Notes: generated from the sequence alone by a model not told the origin. A stretch of 64,000 nucleotides of DNA from Anaeramoeba flamelloides (GCA_027625915.1 JANTQA010000029.1:4216001-4280000), one strand, 5' to 3'. Shown: positions 22,401-34,721, counted from the first letter of the stretch. Numbers and translations are program-made.

Positions 22401-25400
22401 AATTTTAAATAAAATAATTCATTTTAAATCAATAAGAAATCAAAGTAATGAATTTTATTTAAATTATGAAAATTTCATAAAGGCAATTCAAAAAAAAATA
22501 ATAATAATAAAATTGGATTCAAGGTATATCTCATAATAATAAAAATTTTATTATAAAATGAAAGATATTATTCAGACATAAATCTGGAGATAAAAGTATC
22601 CCCACTAAATTATCGACCTTTTCAATAAATCAAACGTATCGGGGATTTTTTCTTAAATTATTAATATGCTGGAATCCAAGATTCTTGGGATTTAGATTTA
22701 AAAAATCAATTTGATTTTAAGAAAAAAATAGATACCAGAATTGCAGTTTTAAACTTATTGAATGAATATCAAAAAAAAAAAAAAAATAAAATAAATTTAA
22801 AAAAGAAAGTATTTATATCAAAAATGTTTTGACTCTATTCATCATTCACTTTTCTATTATTCAATTAAAAAATTGATAAATAATGAAATAATAATTAAAT
22901 ATCTAATTGCTTTTTATTTAAAAGAAGGAAATTGGTGTTTATCAGGGAGATCGATTATCCCCTTTATTATTTGAATTTATTTCTCATTTTCTCTTTGAAA
23001 AAAAAAATCAAATCATTAGCTTTACACGTTCAAATATTCACTTATGAACTGATTTTAATTATGGAAGCCCTGGTGAGACAAATAAATTATACAAAATTAA
23101 TAAAATTATTTGAGGTTTTGGAATAAATCCAAATAATAATAATAATAATAATAAAATATAAAAACACAAAAAGAAATTTTAATTATTGGTATTTGGCTAG
23201 ATAAAAAAACTCATTTAGAATTCAATCTAGATAAAGTTAAGACCAATTTTCACAAAGATAATCAATATCTTACAACAAAAATTTGTTTCTAATGTATTAA
23301 AAATTCGTTTTTTTGAAAAGCGGTGTTAAATAGTCAATTATTATACAGATTAGAAATATTTGATCTAACACAAAAAAATTTTCAATTCAAAGATATTGAT
23401 ACTTGGATTAAAAAAAAATTACAAAATTTTTATTAATCAGCCCACACTCCCCAAGACTTGTTTATAAAACTGAAGCAAAAATTGACTCAGCATGGATAAC
23501 CATATATACAAAGGAAAATTTAAATTAATTCAAAAATTAAAAAATTAGGCTTTGATGAACTAATCAATTTACTATCTAACTTTTAGGAAAAAAGAATTTG
23601 AAAATATAAATTGAAAATTGAAAATGTTAAAAAAATCGAAATTCAACTCGAAAATTATTGAATTATCAATTAGAAAAATAGTTCAAGTTGGAAACCCTAA
23701 CAACAAAAGATATTTAAAATGGAAGAGTTTTAATTGGATTTTAAAACTAGGAAATTTTACAAATTAAACGAGTTTCCGAAATTTTAGGCAGAGTTAAAAT
23801 AATTTTAAGAATAACAATACCACACCTTTCATTCAATTTGGAAATAATTTTGATTTAGCAAATTATTTCAATTTTTGTTTTTGTTTTTGTTTTCATTTCC
23901 TTTTTTCCAGTTACGTAATCTATTTCATTAGATCGAAAAAAATTTTTACCAATTATTGATCTCAGGCTAAAGTTGAGTTTTTTTAGTTAAATAGAAAAAA
24001 AAAAAGAGAGAGATTGGTTGTATAGTATCTTATCATTTGATTGATCAATAATTGTTTGTGAAATTTCAACAAATTTAGGAATTGAATTTTTTTGTTCCGC
24101 TCGTTTCATAATTTTGGACACACAAGATTTTTATTTTTGAGTTTTATTTTTTTTTTTTTTCTTTGGATGAAAATGGTTACATTTAAAAACAGTAATACTC
24201 GGTAACTTGAACATGATTTTATATTACGTTTTGAAAAATACAAAAAAAAATTTCGTTTTGTTTTTTTGCCTATTTTTTGATTTTGGGTGTGTACAAATTT
24301 TTGGGATGGAGTTTATTTAAATAGATGCTCTTCTGTTATGAATAAAAAAAATCAAAATTTTTTAAGCCATGCAAAAAAAATAAATAATTTAGATATCATT
24401 GAAGATCTAGATCATTTTCTTGAGAGTTACCGAGTCTATGAAAAAAATTCATTTATAAAATATATTTCCTCTTTATGACTCACTTAATTAACCTGAATTG
24501 AAATTAAAAATTTACATTTTTCTATTGTTTTACTGTAAGATCTTTTCTTTTTTATCCTTTAGACTTGTTGATTTTTTTTTTTTTTATTTGCTTTTTGATC
24601 GGTTAGTTATCATTTATTTGTCAATTTTTTTACTTATACATTTCCTGTTATTTTGAATTGCTTTTATTTATTAATACTGTTAATTGTAAAATAAAAAATT
24701 CAAAATATTCATTCAGCTTTCCAAAAAGCACACATCCCAAAAACTAAAATAAATCATCAAATTCACAATTCTCAAAAGAGAAATTAATAATTTAATACTG
24801 GTTTTTTGAATTAAAAATTTGAAATGTGACAAGATTTATAAATCTTTTTTTTGGAAAGCTGAATGAAAATTTTGTCCCACTTATTTTGCAATAAATAGTA
24901 ATATCGATAACAGTTTATTTTTATTTCGGAAATCGAATAAATAGTAAGCTTTTAATTTGGGAACTTTAGCTTGTATTACTTACAAATATTATCAAAATAT
25001 GAAAAGAAAAAAAGTTCGGTCATCCATGTAGAGAGGTAAGTAGCTATGGTATGAGAATAGTCCACATTTTTGTGGTGAATTGTGATCTCAATATTTTTAA
25101 ATTTTATATTCCTGTTTTTTTTTTGATCCAACATTCTCAATAGGGTTTTTGGATTTATTGTTTTATTTCCAAAATAAAAAACACATATATTTATACTTTA
25201 ATATTTTTTTATGGTTTTTATTTTTGTTTTTGAAAGGTTAAATGTGATTTTTTAATACTGTTATTTTGAAATTAATAAATGAAAATTTTTATTTCAATTT
25301 CCAAAATGAAAAACTGATTATTACTGCTAAACCAAATTAGCAGAGTAAAAATTTTGTCATTGAGTTCAGGAAGGGAGTTTCATTTATTGTCTAAAAATAT

Positions 25401-28141
25401 CATTTCTAAACAATTTTGTAAAGATCTTTGGATTTTCAACAACTTATAAACTCAAAAAAATTTTGAAATGGCTCTTTTCAAAATAACTTGAAGTACATAT
25501 AATTTTTAATAAAGAAAAGGTTTTATAAGTAATAAAGTCAAATTACAATAAAATATATGAAAACAATAAATCGTTTTTTTTTTTTTTTTCTTATTTTCCA
25601 AAATTTGAGATTAAAATTAAAATTCAATTTTTTATTATTTCGACTGAATCAAAAAACAAAAAGAAAAAAGAAAAATCAAAAAATTATTTCAATTCTACTT
25701 GTTCTTGTTGTTCTGGAAAATGGACAGAACAATTAAGAAATAGACCTGAAATAATTATGATAGATTTTCGTCATGGTTATTTTGGTTAAAAGAAAATATT
25801 TTAAAATTGTAGATGGAAGAACTATTTACGTGAAACGACAATTTATACTATCTTTTTTTTTTAATGTTTTTAAATTGAAAATATATAATGAAACTGTTGA
25901 AATTGAAAATAAATTCTTAGACGTTCTTGGACATAATTTTTTATTAATCTTTTGATTTTATTTTATTTTACATTATTTATTCTAATTTTCTCAATTTTTA
26001 TTAGGGCTAATTTATTTAACCAGAAGGTGAGAAGTTAAATTTCAAAATACCTTTTTCAATAATGAAAAAAAAAAAAAAAAAAGATTTGTAATCCAGGAAT
26101 TGGGCCTGATTAAAACCCCTTACCAAAATACAAATTTACATTAGGTAAAGTGGGTTGGTTTTACAAAAGTCCAAAAATTCAAAATGAATATTTAATTTCT
26201 CATTTTATTTTCTTTGAAGAAAAAAATTTTTTTTTAATAGTTTATTTCAAGTCTGGAAATCTTTCTCTGGCTTATTAATTGTTAAGAGTTGTAATCTTGT
26301 GGATTTCCTCAAGATGACAACTAATTTTGAAACTACCCAATGTAAACATAAAATTTTCATTTTTTAATTGGAAAATAATAGTAATATAAAATGGTTGTTA
26401 ATTTAAATCAACGGAATTTTCATTCCAAATTCGTCTTAATTTCATTTTATTGTTTGATCAAAAAGAAATTCATATTTCAAAGATATTGAAAAGTAATTAC
26501 ATTGGGAAATTATTTTTTTTAAATTAACTTGGCAATCCAATTTTATTTTATTTTCCTGATAAATTCCACAAATAAAAGACCACGGGTACACGGTTTTGTG
26601 ATTATATGGTTTTGTTTTTTTTTTGAAAACCATATTTTGATTTCAAATTAAATATTATATTTTTGAGCTATTGAGAAATTCAAATAAATGTTTGATAATT
26701 TTTGCTTTGTTTTTCATTTTGGAAATGTTTTTCTCTTGGCTTTGAATAAAGATTTTTTGCTGTTTAAAAGTGAAGACACTTTGCAAAATTAGTTGATCTT
26801 TGAAATATTCTTTGTCAAGAATTGTTTTAAAAGTAGAGTTATTAGGAATTTGTGAAAATGGTAATTAAACTAAAATTTTTTTAGAATTTATCAGTATCAT
26901 TGGGCAAATGGTGAATAAACAAAAAACGTTTTAATATTTTGTTTTTCGAGTGAGTCCAGTTTTGGGGGGACGAGAATAAAATACTCGCTTTTGTGACAAT
27001 AAGCCAGTTGCCAAAAAAATGAGTTCACAAATCTATTTTAATTCGGATTTAACAAAAGCACAAAAATAAAATGATTCAAAACGAATTGTTTACCTTTTGC
27101 CATCGATGAAGGCATTGTGTTGCATCCTTGTCTTTGAACAACTGTGCTGTTTTTTCCCAATTTTTCCCTTTGTTCATTTTCACAGCTTTTGCAAGTCTTA
27201 TATCCTACGTTTATTATTAAAATACAAAAAAGATTCAAAATCAAATTAAAAAATATTTCTTGTAAAAAAAAAAGCCCAAAATAAAAGACAAAAAGGGACA
27301 AAAGCAAAAAAATTGCTTCCAATTTGTTGTACAGAGGTGTTTTCAAAAAATAATAAATTATTCGTTACAAAATTTGTTAAAGTGATAATAAGGAAATTTT
27401 TTTTTTAAAAATAGGTATTTGGAAGGAACCAAGAACCACCAAAATTTTGAATTAAAATACACTACTTGAAAGGGCAAGAGTTGAAAAAAAAAGATCATTT
27501 GATCTTAAAAAAAACAGATTGTTCAAAAAATATAGCTTTTTTTATTTATTTGAAAAAAAGGTTTTTTTTTTTTGTTATTTTGGATTGGATCTTCCAAAAC
27601 TCCCAAAAATAAAAAATATAAAAAAAGTGGAAGAAAAAAATACTTCTTCTTTCGACCAAATAGAACTACGAATTTGTTTAACTTTGGCAAGGAGAGGCAG
27701 ATCAGGAATTAATTGATTCAATTTTTGGATATTTTTTGATCGGTTTCTGTTGTGAAAAGGTTAGTTGTCAAGAAGGAATTAGATTGTAAAAAAAAAACAA
27801 AAAAAAAAAAAAAAATTCTGATTCTAGACATACTGATTTGACATCTTAAAAGCAAACACAAAGAATAAGTTCAGTTTGATCTATTTTTTTTAATCAAACC
27901 AAAAGTTCCCAAATAAAAAAAAAAAAAACTAATCAAAAAAAAATTGTGATAAATAATGATAAAATTAACAACTTTCTCTCATCAGAATGAAAAAGTGGTG
28001 TGTTAACTCTAGAATTTTTTGAAAACTGAATTGCAAGATTTGGGTCATATTTTCGTTTGATAAAACAGAATTGTTTGAGTTAGAAATTATATTTACAAAT
28101 GCTTCTCTGAGAAATTTTGATTCAAAAAAGTTACAGGACAT
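14428..28141 (-). CDS. 3R-MYB transcription factor, five exons
   Basis: Sequence-specific DNA-binding protein of the c-Myb/3R-MYB family, nuclear; animal and plant members regulate cell-cycle genes. Exons (minus): 28141-28008, 27746-27644, 27204-27094, 22344-22199, 16330-14428. All junction phases fit, giving about 798 residues. R1 has W75, W95, W114 (TQCLHRWQK); R2 has W127, W147, W166 (SKQCRERW, with the conserved Cys162); R3 has W179, W198, W217 (PDNKIKNRWN). Spacings are 19/18, 19/18 and 18/18, the canonical pattern. Introns split R1 in its first helix and R2 just before its last Trp. After R3 come an RKRGRPKGS AT-hook-like basic patch and about 500 residues of Lys/Glu-rich low complexity. 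The start is the first ATG after an in-frame stop. Exon 1 and its donor (GTTAAC) are the least certain part. The repeats are too short per exon to show as long frames, so this gene is easily missed. Confidence 0.9.
17130..17540 (+). repeat. 10-bp-spaced AGTGCC array with downstream palindrome
   Basis: AGTGCC, AGTGCC, AGTGCC and AGTGTC begin at 17139, 17149, 17159 and 17169, exactly 10 bases apart. About 170 bases on, an imperfect palindrome has arms at 17345-17370 and 17387-17413 (TTTTCCAGAATTTAAAA / TTTTGATTTCTGGAAAA). The same pairing occurs in LINE 3' regions at 4034, 44262 and 54230, so this is probably a detached LINE tail. Confidence 0.7.
18726..19431. mobile_element. MITE family B, 706 bp with terminal inverted repeats
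   Basis: Ends AAACTCTGTTTCAGTCAAAG and, inverted, AAACTATTTTTCAGTCAAAG; both continue GGGGCC. The shared CAGTCAAAGGGGCC core is perfect in both arms. Flanked on both sides by TA/TATA sequence, as expected for TA target duplication. No transposase frame inside. A single copy in this window. Confidence 0.8.
19431..19460. repeat. (TA)n microsatellite at the end of MITE B
   Basis: About 14 TA units directly abutting the terminal repeat. TA runs also flank MITE A copies (20560-20580, 31475-31482) and the mariner relic (30430-30462), so target preference or slippage at the TA duplication is likely. Confidence 0.9.
19806..22169 (-). repeat. Intronic repeat block, copy B (pairs with 3009-4951)
   Basis: Same order of landmarks as copy A. 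One end lies about 30 bases from the MYB donor at 22198. It is interrupted by MITE A at 20023-20559; copy A shows the uninterrupted sequence (GAGAAATAAATTAATAAAA near 3211). Copy B in turn has the uninterrupted version of the site where copy A holds a LINE fragment. No coding frame found. Confidence 0.75.
20023..20559 (+). mobile_element. MITE family A, full copy
   Basis: About 537 bases. Ends AAACTAAAATTCAAAATTTT and, inverted, AAACCCCAATTCAAAATTTT, then ACACAC-like sequence; TA runs on both sides. Non-coding. It sits inside repeat block B, with an empty site in block A. Confidence 0.85.
22560..24500 (+). mobile_element. Degenerate LINE, antisense inside MYB intron 3, split by a MITE
   Basis: Same family as 11960-13440. 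Plus-strand frames give YQGDRLSPLLFEFISHFLF (the QGDxLSPLLF block of reverse transcriptase), then SQLLYRLEIFDLTQKNF, matching SQLYYGLEIFDLKQNDF in the other copy. After the MITE (23766-24314) the ORF tail resumes: LNRCSSVMNKKNQNF and NLDIIEDLDHFLESY, matching the decayed finger of the other copies. Frame breaks throughout. The limits are approximate. Confidence 0.8.
23766..24314 (+). mobile_element. MITE family A copy inserted in a LINE
   Basis: Begins AAACGAGTTTCCGAAATTTTA and ends GGGATGGAGTTTA; about 549 bases, more diverged than the copy at 20023. The LINE sequence reads GAAATTTTACAAATTA before it and TTTAAATAG after it, while the unbroken LINE copy (minus strand near 12310) reads GAAATTTTACTAATTG then TTTAAATAG. 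That is a clean empty site with a TA target. Confidence 0.82.
24708..24867. mobile_element. Short inverted-repeat element, 160 bp
   Basis: Terminal repeats TTCATTCAGCTTTCCAAAAA (24708-24727) and its near-perfect complement ending at 24867, around a 115-base AT-rich centre. No coding capacity. Only copy seen; a MITE by structure, target duplication not resolved. Confidence 0.6.
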
Positions 28142-30427
28142 TGAGAATGGCAAAGTGGCAGTTCTAAATTGTTGTGTTTTTTAAAATTTTGAGAAATTTT
28201 ACCCTCTGAAAAAAGAAATGAATTGATCATTAAAAAGATTTGTTCGTTTTAACAGACATATCTAAAAGAATGTAGATAAAATAGAGAAATTTACTTAACC
28301 AAGAATTCTGTGATTCAAATTTTATAGACAAAAACCACCCTTTGTTTTCATTCCCAACAAGAGGTGTTTATTTTTATTCAATTTGATTCTATTTAACTTT
28401 AAAATTTTTTTTCAATTGTTTCAAAAATATTGCTTTTATACAGAGCTAGATAATTTTCCGGTGTATAAAAATAATTTTTTTTTATTAATTTGGTTCTACT
28501 ACAAAATATAAGCGACTAACCAAGAGTATGTTTATGGGCTAATCCATTTTGAAGATTAACTCCTTGAACTTTTTAGTAAATTTTAAATTAGGAATTGAAT
28601 TTGATGAAACTTTTTTGAAAATTTACCAATTTTTTTTCAAATTTTTCATTTTTTGTTGGATAAAAAATTTCTTCAAGAATTTTTTTCTATTTTTTGAGAA
28701 AAGTTTTCCAATTTGATGCTTTATTTTATGAATTTCTTTTTTTTGATGTAATAACATTAAAAAAAACAATATTTTTGCTTATTATTGTCTAGTGTGAGCT
28801 TGGATGATAATTTAAAGTATAAGTTTTTGAGATTAAAGAAAAATATTTTAATTAGAATAATGGGGTTGACTAGGTATTTACAAATTATTTTTGCAACATG
28901 AATAACTACTATGAAGAAATACAAATAAAAATCCGTTATAGTAAAATATCATCAAAAAGATTATTATTCAAGAAATTAAATTTTATAAATCTAATATTGG
29001 AGTGTATTTTGATTGAATTGGAAAAAACTTTTTGATTTATACATTAAACACACCATTTCCTTTTTAGGTAAATATTTAATTCGTTTTGCTCAACCTTAAA
29101 AAAAAAAAAATAAAATAAAATAGAAGAACTCACTCTTTAAGCACTAATAATATTTTACCAAAAAAGTTTGGTCTTTTTTATTGATTTCAATTATTATTAT
29201 TTACAGAATTATACCAATTTTTAAATTCATATTAGAAAAGTAACTGAATATTAATACTGATTGGATTATTACCTATTTCTGGATATAAAAAAGAAGATTC
29301 ATCTTAATATTGCCAAAAAATCAAAAGAAAAAAAAATATTTTTTTAAAAAAAGGAAAGGATGATTTAAGAGGGTAAGTACATTTTAAAACTTTTGAGTAA
29401 CGCTTTTTATCCAAAACTGGATTATTCAAATCCTTTCTTAAATCAAACACATACACGTTTTAATAAAATAGTGTGTATAATATTATAGTATAATATGTTT
29501 ACAAAATTAATTAAATAATCCAAATGGTAATAATTAAACAATTAATATGAAAAAATGTAAAAAATAATTTATTAATTGATCTTATTTATAATATTTTAAA
29601 GAATTACTTCTTCCTTACTTGTTTACATTATTAATTCTGATTGAAAAAAGAAAAAAAAATGATTTATGAAATCCCTTCCAATTAGGTTCTTCGAAGAAGT
29701 GTAAATTATATTTTAAATGCCCTTTGATTTACATTTTCTCTTAGCTAACATAAGCCGAAAATACTAAATATCTCATTTGTTCAAGGGGAAGACATACCCT
29801 ATTTTTTTATGTTTAAAAAGCATAAGCAAAAAATTGAAAACCAAAAAATTGAAAAGGAAAAAAGAAAAAGAAAAAAGGAAAAAAAAAAAAAAAGAAAAAA
29901 AGAAATTTAAATTGGGTTTATAAGAAGCAATTGGTAAAAAATTAAAAAAAGGCAATACTATCTTTAATTAAGGACTCCCAAAATCACAAAAAGGATATTT
30001 TTAGTTAATTTAATAATTTGATCATTGATCATTAACTTTCACTTTAGGATCGTTCTTTAATTGTTTTAATTTCTTTTTTTTTTTTTTTTTTGATCTCATT
30101 TTTGAACTTTGGGTGTTTTTTAGCCTTTCCTTTTTAGATTATATTTTAAAGTTACTCACACTTTCGTGTTTCAGTGTCACGGTATTAATAAATAACCACT
30201 TTATCTTTTTTCTTTTGTAACTCTTCTTCCCCAGATAAAGACTATTCAGCTTGGGGGGGAAAGTCAAAAATGTAATTCCTTCATTTTTAAAAAGAACCCC
30301 CAATAAGAATATTCGATTACTATTTTCTTTTAATCTATCTAATTCTAGTTTTTAGGTTTGGAGAATAGGACATTTTTCCGATTCTTCTTTCGGAAGATGT
30401 ATATAATTTGATAATTTTTTTTAGTTT

Positions 30428-30462
<35 letters not shown>
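28142..30462. other. Gene-free stretch upstream of the MYB gene
   Basis: AT-rich DNA containing A and T homopolymers and, at its right end, a 33-base TA run (30430-30462) that abuts the mariner relic. It presumably includes the MYB promoter, but I recognise no element in it. Confidence 0.5.
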
Positions 30463-30467
<5 letters not shown>

Positions 30468-31474
30468 CAATTCCAAAAAAATGGGACACAAAAAAAAATT
30501 ACATTAATAAAAATATACTCCAAAATACATGATACTTGAACTTAAAAATAATAAAAGACCCGAGAATATTTAATTAATACTATTTATATATTTTATAGTA
30601 AATTTAAAATTCAATTCGAAAAATAAAAAGAAAAAATAAAAAAAAGTGTTCCCCCTATTTTTTGGAACACGGTTACCAAAAAATCCATTTTTATTGAAAG
30701 AAAAATTAATAAAAACTATTAATAGATTCAGTTTGTCTTTTGATAACTAAATCTATCCTTTAAAATATAGAGTTTACTAATTATCTTCGGTTTCCCAACT
30801 CAAAGTATTTCATACATTAGTGAAAATTTTAAAAATTCTTCTTCGTTATTAGGTTACAATTTTTCAGTTTAGTATCCATAAATTCCCAATTGGTTTTAAA
30901 TTTGTGGAATTGGGGGTCAAGGGTCCAGAACATTACATCCCCGATTTAAGTAAGTTTGAGTTTTTTTTTTGAAGTGTGTGGACAAGCTCCATCCTTTTGG
31001 AAAATCCATTTCAACTCATAAAATTCTGAATTAGCGAGTTGAATTTCCTTTGATTTTTTTGATAATATCATTAATAATACATTCAGTATCCACACTTCCA
31101 TAAATAATAATAAGTTCTGTTTGTAGGCAATGTGCCCTAGCACACCATATCATGATTTTTTTTCAAAAAATTTTTTTCTTTTTGAGAAAAAAAAAAATTT
31201 TTTTTTTGTGATCAGAATGAAAACTTTTAAATTTCATTTTAAAGTGATTTTGAGATTTTTGAAAAGTTTTGAAAAAAAAAGAATCCAAAAAAAATTAAAA
31301 CAATTATTGAAAATCAAAAATCAAAAAATAATGAAAAAAAAATGATAAATAATTAACTTTAAAATTATTTACATTGATTGTTAATATCTAATGTTTCTAT
31401 TTAAGAGTCAAATACCACTTTTCTTGGAATTAAATTGATTTTGAAGGTGTACCCCAATTTTTGGAATTGAGTTT
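30463..31474 (-). mobile_element. Tc1/mariner-type DNA transposon relic
   Basis: About 1012 bases between TA runs. Terminal repeats AAACTCAATTCCAAAAA...GGGACAC and, inverted, AAACTCAATTCCAAAAA...GGGGTACACC. Minus-strand frames retain the second half of a Tc1-type transposase: an ARAHCLQTELIIIYGSVD stretch equivalent to the MVWG...G.V block, QKDGACPHTSKK (the D of the DDE triad in the usual DxAxxH setting), and YLNRGCNVLDPxPPIPQIxNQLG, the degraded equivalent of LxPxSPDLNPIE. The N-terminal helix-turn-helix half is not recognisable. Several stops and frame changes; inactive. Confidence 0.8.
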
Positions 31475-31482
31475 ATATATAT

Positions 31483-32017
31483 AAACTCCAATTCACAACT
31501 TTTAAAACACCAAAAATCGATTTGTGGAAAAAAAAACTTATTTAATCAATTCTCGAAGAGAAATAATAAATTAGAATTATTAAATAATTGGAATTTTAAC
31601 AATTTTTTATAAATTAAAATACCCACAAAACAAAAAATAAAAAATTATCAATACTAATAAATCATGGGTGTATTAAAAATTTTGGAGAGAGCAACAAAAC
31701 AAAATATATATGGTTAACTTTGTTTAAATTCTATTAGAAATATTGATGGATCAAATGGTTAGATATTACCAACTAATTTTATTTGAGTTCTATTTTTTAC
31801 AACTCAACTTTAACCTAATACCATTGGTTGAAAAAAAAAAAAATGATCGAACTAAACTAATAACTTAATTCGAAAAATAAAATGAAAAAAAATTTCTAGA
31901 TGAAAAAATGATTTTCATATTTTACAATTATCAAAATTATCTTCAATTTCAATGAAATTGTATTATTGTGATTATTTGGACCGTTTTAAATATGTATGAT
32001 ATTTAGAATTTTAGTTT
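31483..32017 (-). mobile_element. MITE family A, full copy next to the mariner relic
   Basis: About 535 bases; left end AAACTCCAATTCACAACTTT, right end GAATTTTAGTTT. Separated from the mariner relic only by a shared TA run. Its outermost bases AAACTC(C)AATTC match the mariner ends, so a related transposase may have moved both. Confidence 0.83.
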
Positions 32018-32020
32018 CTA

Positions 32021-32221
32021 TACAGTTAGTTTCAAAAATAAATCACAAACTATTAACAAAATACAAGGTACAAAAAAATCTCAAATTAAAGTATGTAATT
32101 TGGAATTTTTATTTTTACAAATTATTTTACTGGAATCTGAATTCTGTGCCTTAATTTGAGATTTTTTATAGTGCCTTAAATTTTGTTTAAAGTTTGTGCC
32201 ATAAAAGTTGAACTGACAGTA
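32021..32221. mobile_element. MITE family C, copy 1 (about 201 bp hairpin)
   Basis: Starts TACAGTTAGTTTCAAA and ends with the complement (AACTGACAGTA). Nearly the whole length folds on itself: the two arms carry TCTCAAATTAAAGTA / TTAATTTGAGATTTTT and matching outer parts. Begins three bases after MITE A ends. Confidence 0.8.
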
Positions 32222-34721
32222 TATCTAAACTCTTTTCCAAATAAAAGGGTACATAAACTTTTCAAGGATTATTCATAATTGAATCAAATTTTTATAGATC
32301 ATTCTAACACATAAGAAATCCTTAAAAATATAAAAAAACACCCAATTGAATATTTAAAACTCATTAAAACAAAATAATAAATGTTAAAATTAAATATTTT
32401 AAAAAGTTGGTGTGTACTTTCATTTGAATAGAGAAAACCCGTTTTGAAAATTGCAAGGAAAAAAATCTTGAAACAAATGAATACATTCGAACTCTATAAA
32501 TTGGTAAAAAGTTCTGTACAAGTCGAACTTTTGTTCTCTAAAGCCTCATTTTTCATATAAAGCCACAATTCATCTGGATATTTTGTTGGTGTTTTTTTTT
32601 TTTTCTTGTTTACTCTTATCTATCTTTCTTCCATGTATCTATCCAATAATTGCCTTTCTTAATTCCTAGTTCTATCTCATTTATAATAAAACTTAAATTT
32701 TTTCCATTTTTATATTGTTTTATTATTTCCAAATTGAATTTTTTTATTTATGGATTATCTTTTTCCGGCTGTTTGATGTCAATAAATAAAAATGAAAAAA
32801 AAATGAAAAAATGAATAATTAAAAAGAAAATTACCAAAAAGTAATTATCGTATTATTAATCAAATTCAATAGTATTGGTGATTGAGAGGTGTAACATTTT
32901 GTTTGAGAAGGATTATCTATCTATGTATATATATTATTGAAAAGCCCAAAATAATTCTGAATCCTGCTTTTAATTTTTTCTCATTTTTTCTTTTTCTTTG
33001 GTTTGTATATTTTTTTTTTTTGATTTTGAGAATTAAATTCCTTTACATTAATTCTTTGAAAAAGTATTATTGGTTTTGTTTGATTTTGTTAAATATTATT
33101 TGGAATAAGATTTCGAAAATAAATTTGTAAAAAAATATTTTCAAAAATAGTAATTAATAATAATTGGATAAGAAATACTAAAAAATTAATAATATAGGAT
33201 TTTTTTTATTTTTTCTTGATCAATTTTATAATTATTTTGATTTATATTTTTGCCAATTTGAATGTAAATTTATTGAGAAAAACAAGTTTTTCGACAATTC
33301 CATTATTTCTCCAAACATTCATTTGTATTTTGTTAAGGCAAATATTCCAGTCTTTCAATTTCTCATAAACCGAAGAACTCAAAATTGGTCATATGTAGCA
33401 TATACTTAAGGCCAACTTTTTGTGGTAAAAAATGCCAAATAATGTATAAAAACACCCTTGGAAGAGTTTCATAATCTTAGTACTAATTACCTACTGAGAA
33501 TTTCTTTATGAAAAAATGAGAAATTTTCACATTTTTAAATTTTTACCTCAAAAGATCATTATAAAATTTGAGTTTTATATTTTTTAAATTTCCATTTCAA
33601 CTTTCGAAACTCACACTAGTTCCTTTGGTTGTAGTACATATTTTTTACATTAGATTTTACAGGTTAGAAATGTTTTCAATTTTTTATTTGCACTTGAAAA
33701 TCCTGAAAAGTATTTTTTGCAATTATTTTTTTTAGTATTTTCTTTTTCCTTTTCTTTGAAAAAGATTAAAAAAAAGTCCACGTGAAAAGGTAAAGATGAC
33801 TTAAAATTTTTTTTTTTTTTTTTTAGATTAATTCAGACTGAAAATTCTTTTTGAGAGGAAAAAGTGAAATAGAACTATTGCCCAACCTCCTCAGGGTGTG
33901 AACTAGTCCTTAAATAACAAAAAATCTTTTATTTGGGTTCGTTTTTGAGTAACAAAAGTTACAAAATTTTTACTTCAATTTCCTCTTTTTTTATCATCCA
34001 AATTAATTGACTGTTATTTTGTATCTCTATTCATTGGCTTGATGCTTTTCGTTTAAGTAATTGAAGCTATTTGATGAACCAAGAATCTGAAATCAAAACT
34101 CAGATTTTCAAATAGAAAACAGGATAATCAGTAACAATTTAAAATATTAAAATTTAATAAAAAAGGACTCTTGAATGAATTTAAATTTCTTCTATCTGAA
34201 ATTTTAAACATTTTCCGGTCTTAAATCACGATTTAATGTTCAATCGGAAATTGAATTTTGAAATTTTTCCTAAATATCAAATAAGCTTTCTTTTTCTGAT
34301 TTTCGAAAAATAAGAAGAAAAACAAACAGACAAAATAAAATGAAAAGATTGTATGACTGGGATAACAAAAAAAATAAAGAAAATAAGAACAAGTCTTGGA
34401 TTTGATTGAAATCTTTAGATAATTCTTTTTAGTTTTTTAAAAATTATTGTCTATTTTGGATAACAAATAATCGATTTGAAACAAGAAGTAAATCTAAGAT
34501 TTGAGAACAATAGACAAGGATTTTGGATTCAAATTAATTTTATATTCCAGGTATTAATTCTACACGTCAGGAAATTAAATAAATTTATTGAGATTTGAAA
34601 AAAGTGAAATGATGTCATTTAGGAAAAAAAATATTTTTCATTTTTAAAAAAATATTTCAAGTAACAAAATCATTTATTTTTGATATAATTAACAATTAAA
34701 CACATTTAGTATCTTATTATA
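32222..34721. other. Gene-free stretch upstream of the HNH gene
   Basis: AT-rich; a TATC-rich patch near 32618-32640 and scattered homopolymers. No coding frame, RNA gene or element that I can support. Confidence 0.45.

Larger units (their letters stand above)
22345..27093 (-). other. MYB intron 3, 4.75 kb, with LINE, MITE and small TIR element
   Basis: Donor CAAAAG|GTAAAC at 27093 and acceptor TTCTTAG at 22345; joining gives RWQKVLNP, the standard R1-R2 linker. It holds an opposite-strand LINE (22560-24500) with a MITE inside, and a 160-base inverted-repeat element at 24708. From 24870 to 27093 there is AT-rich DNA with two short unidentified frames (25773-25955 plus, 26442-26633 minus) that I could not assign. 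Confidence 0.85.

Noticed and set aside
25680-26640. Fragments suggestive of a transposase (KIVDGRTIYVK; VYPWSFICGIYQ)
   Set aside because: Short, on opposite strands, and lacking any catalytic motif; kept only as unidentified frames.
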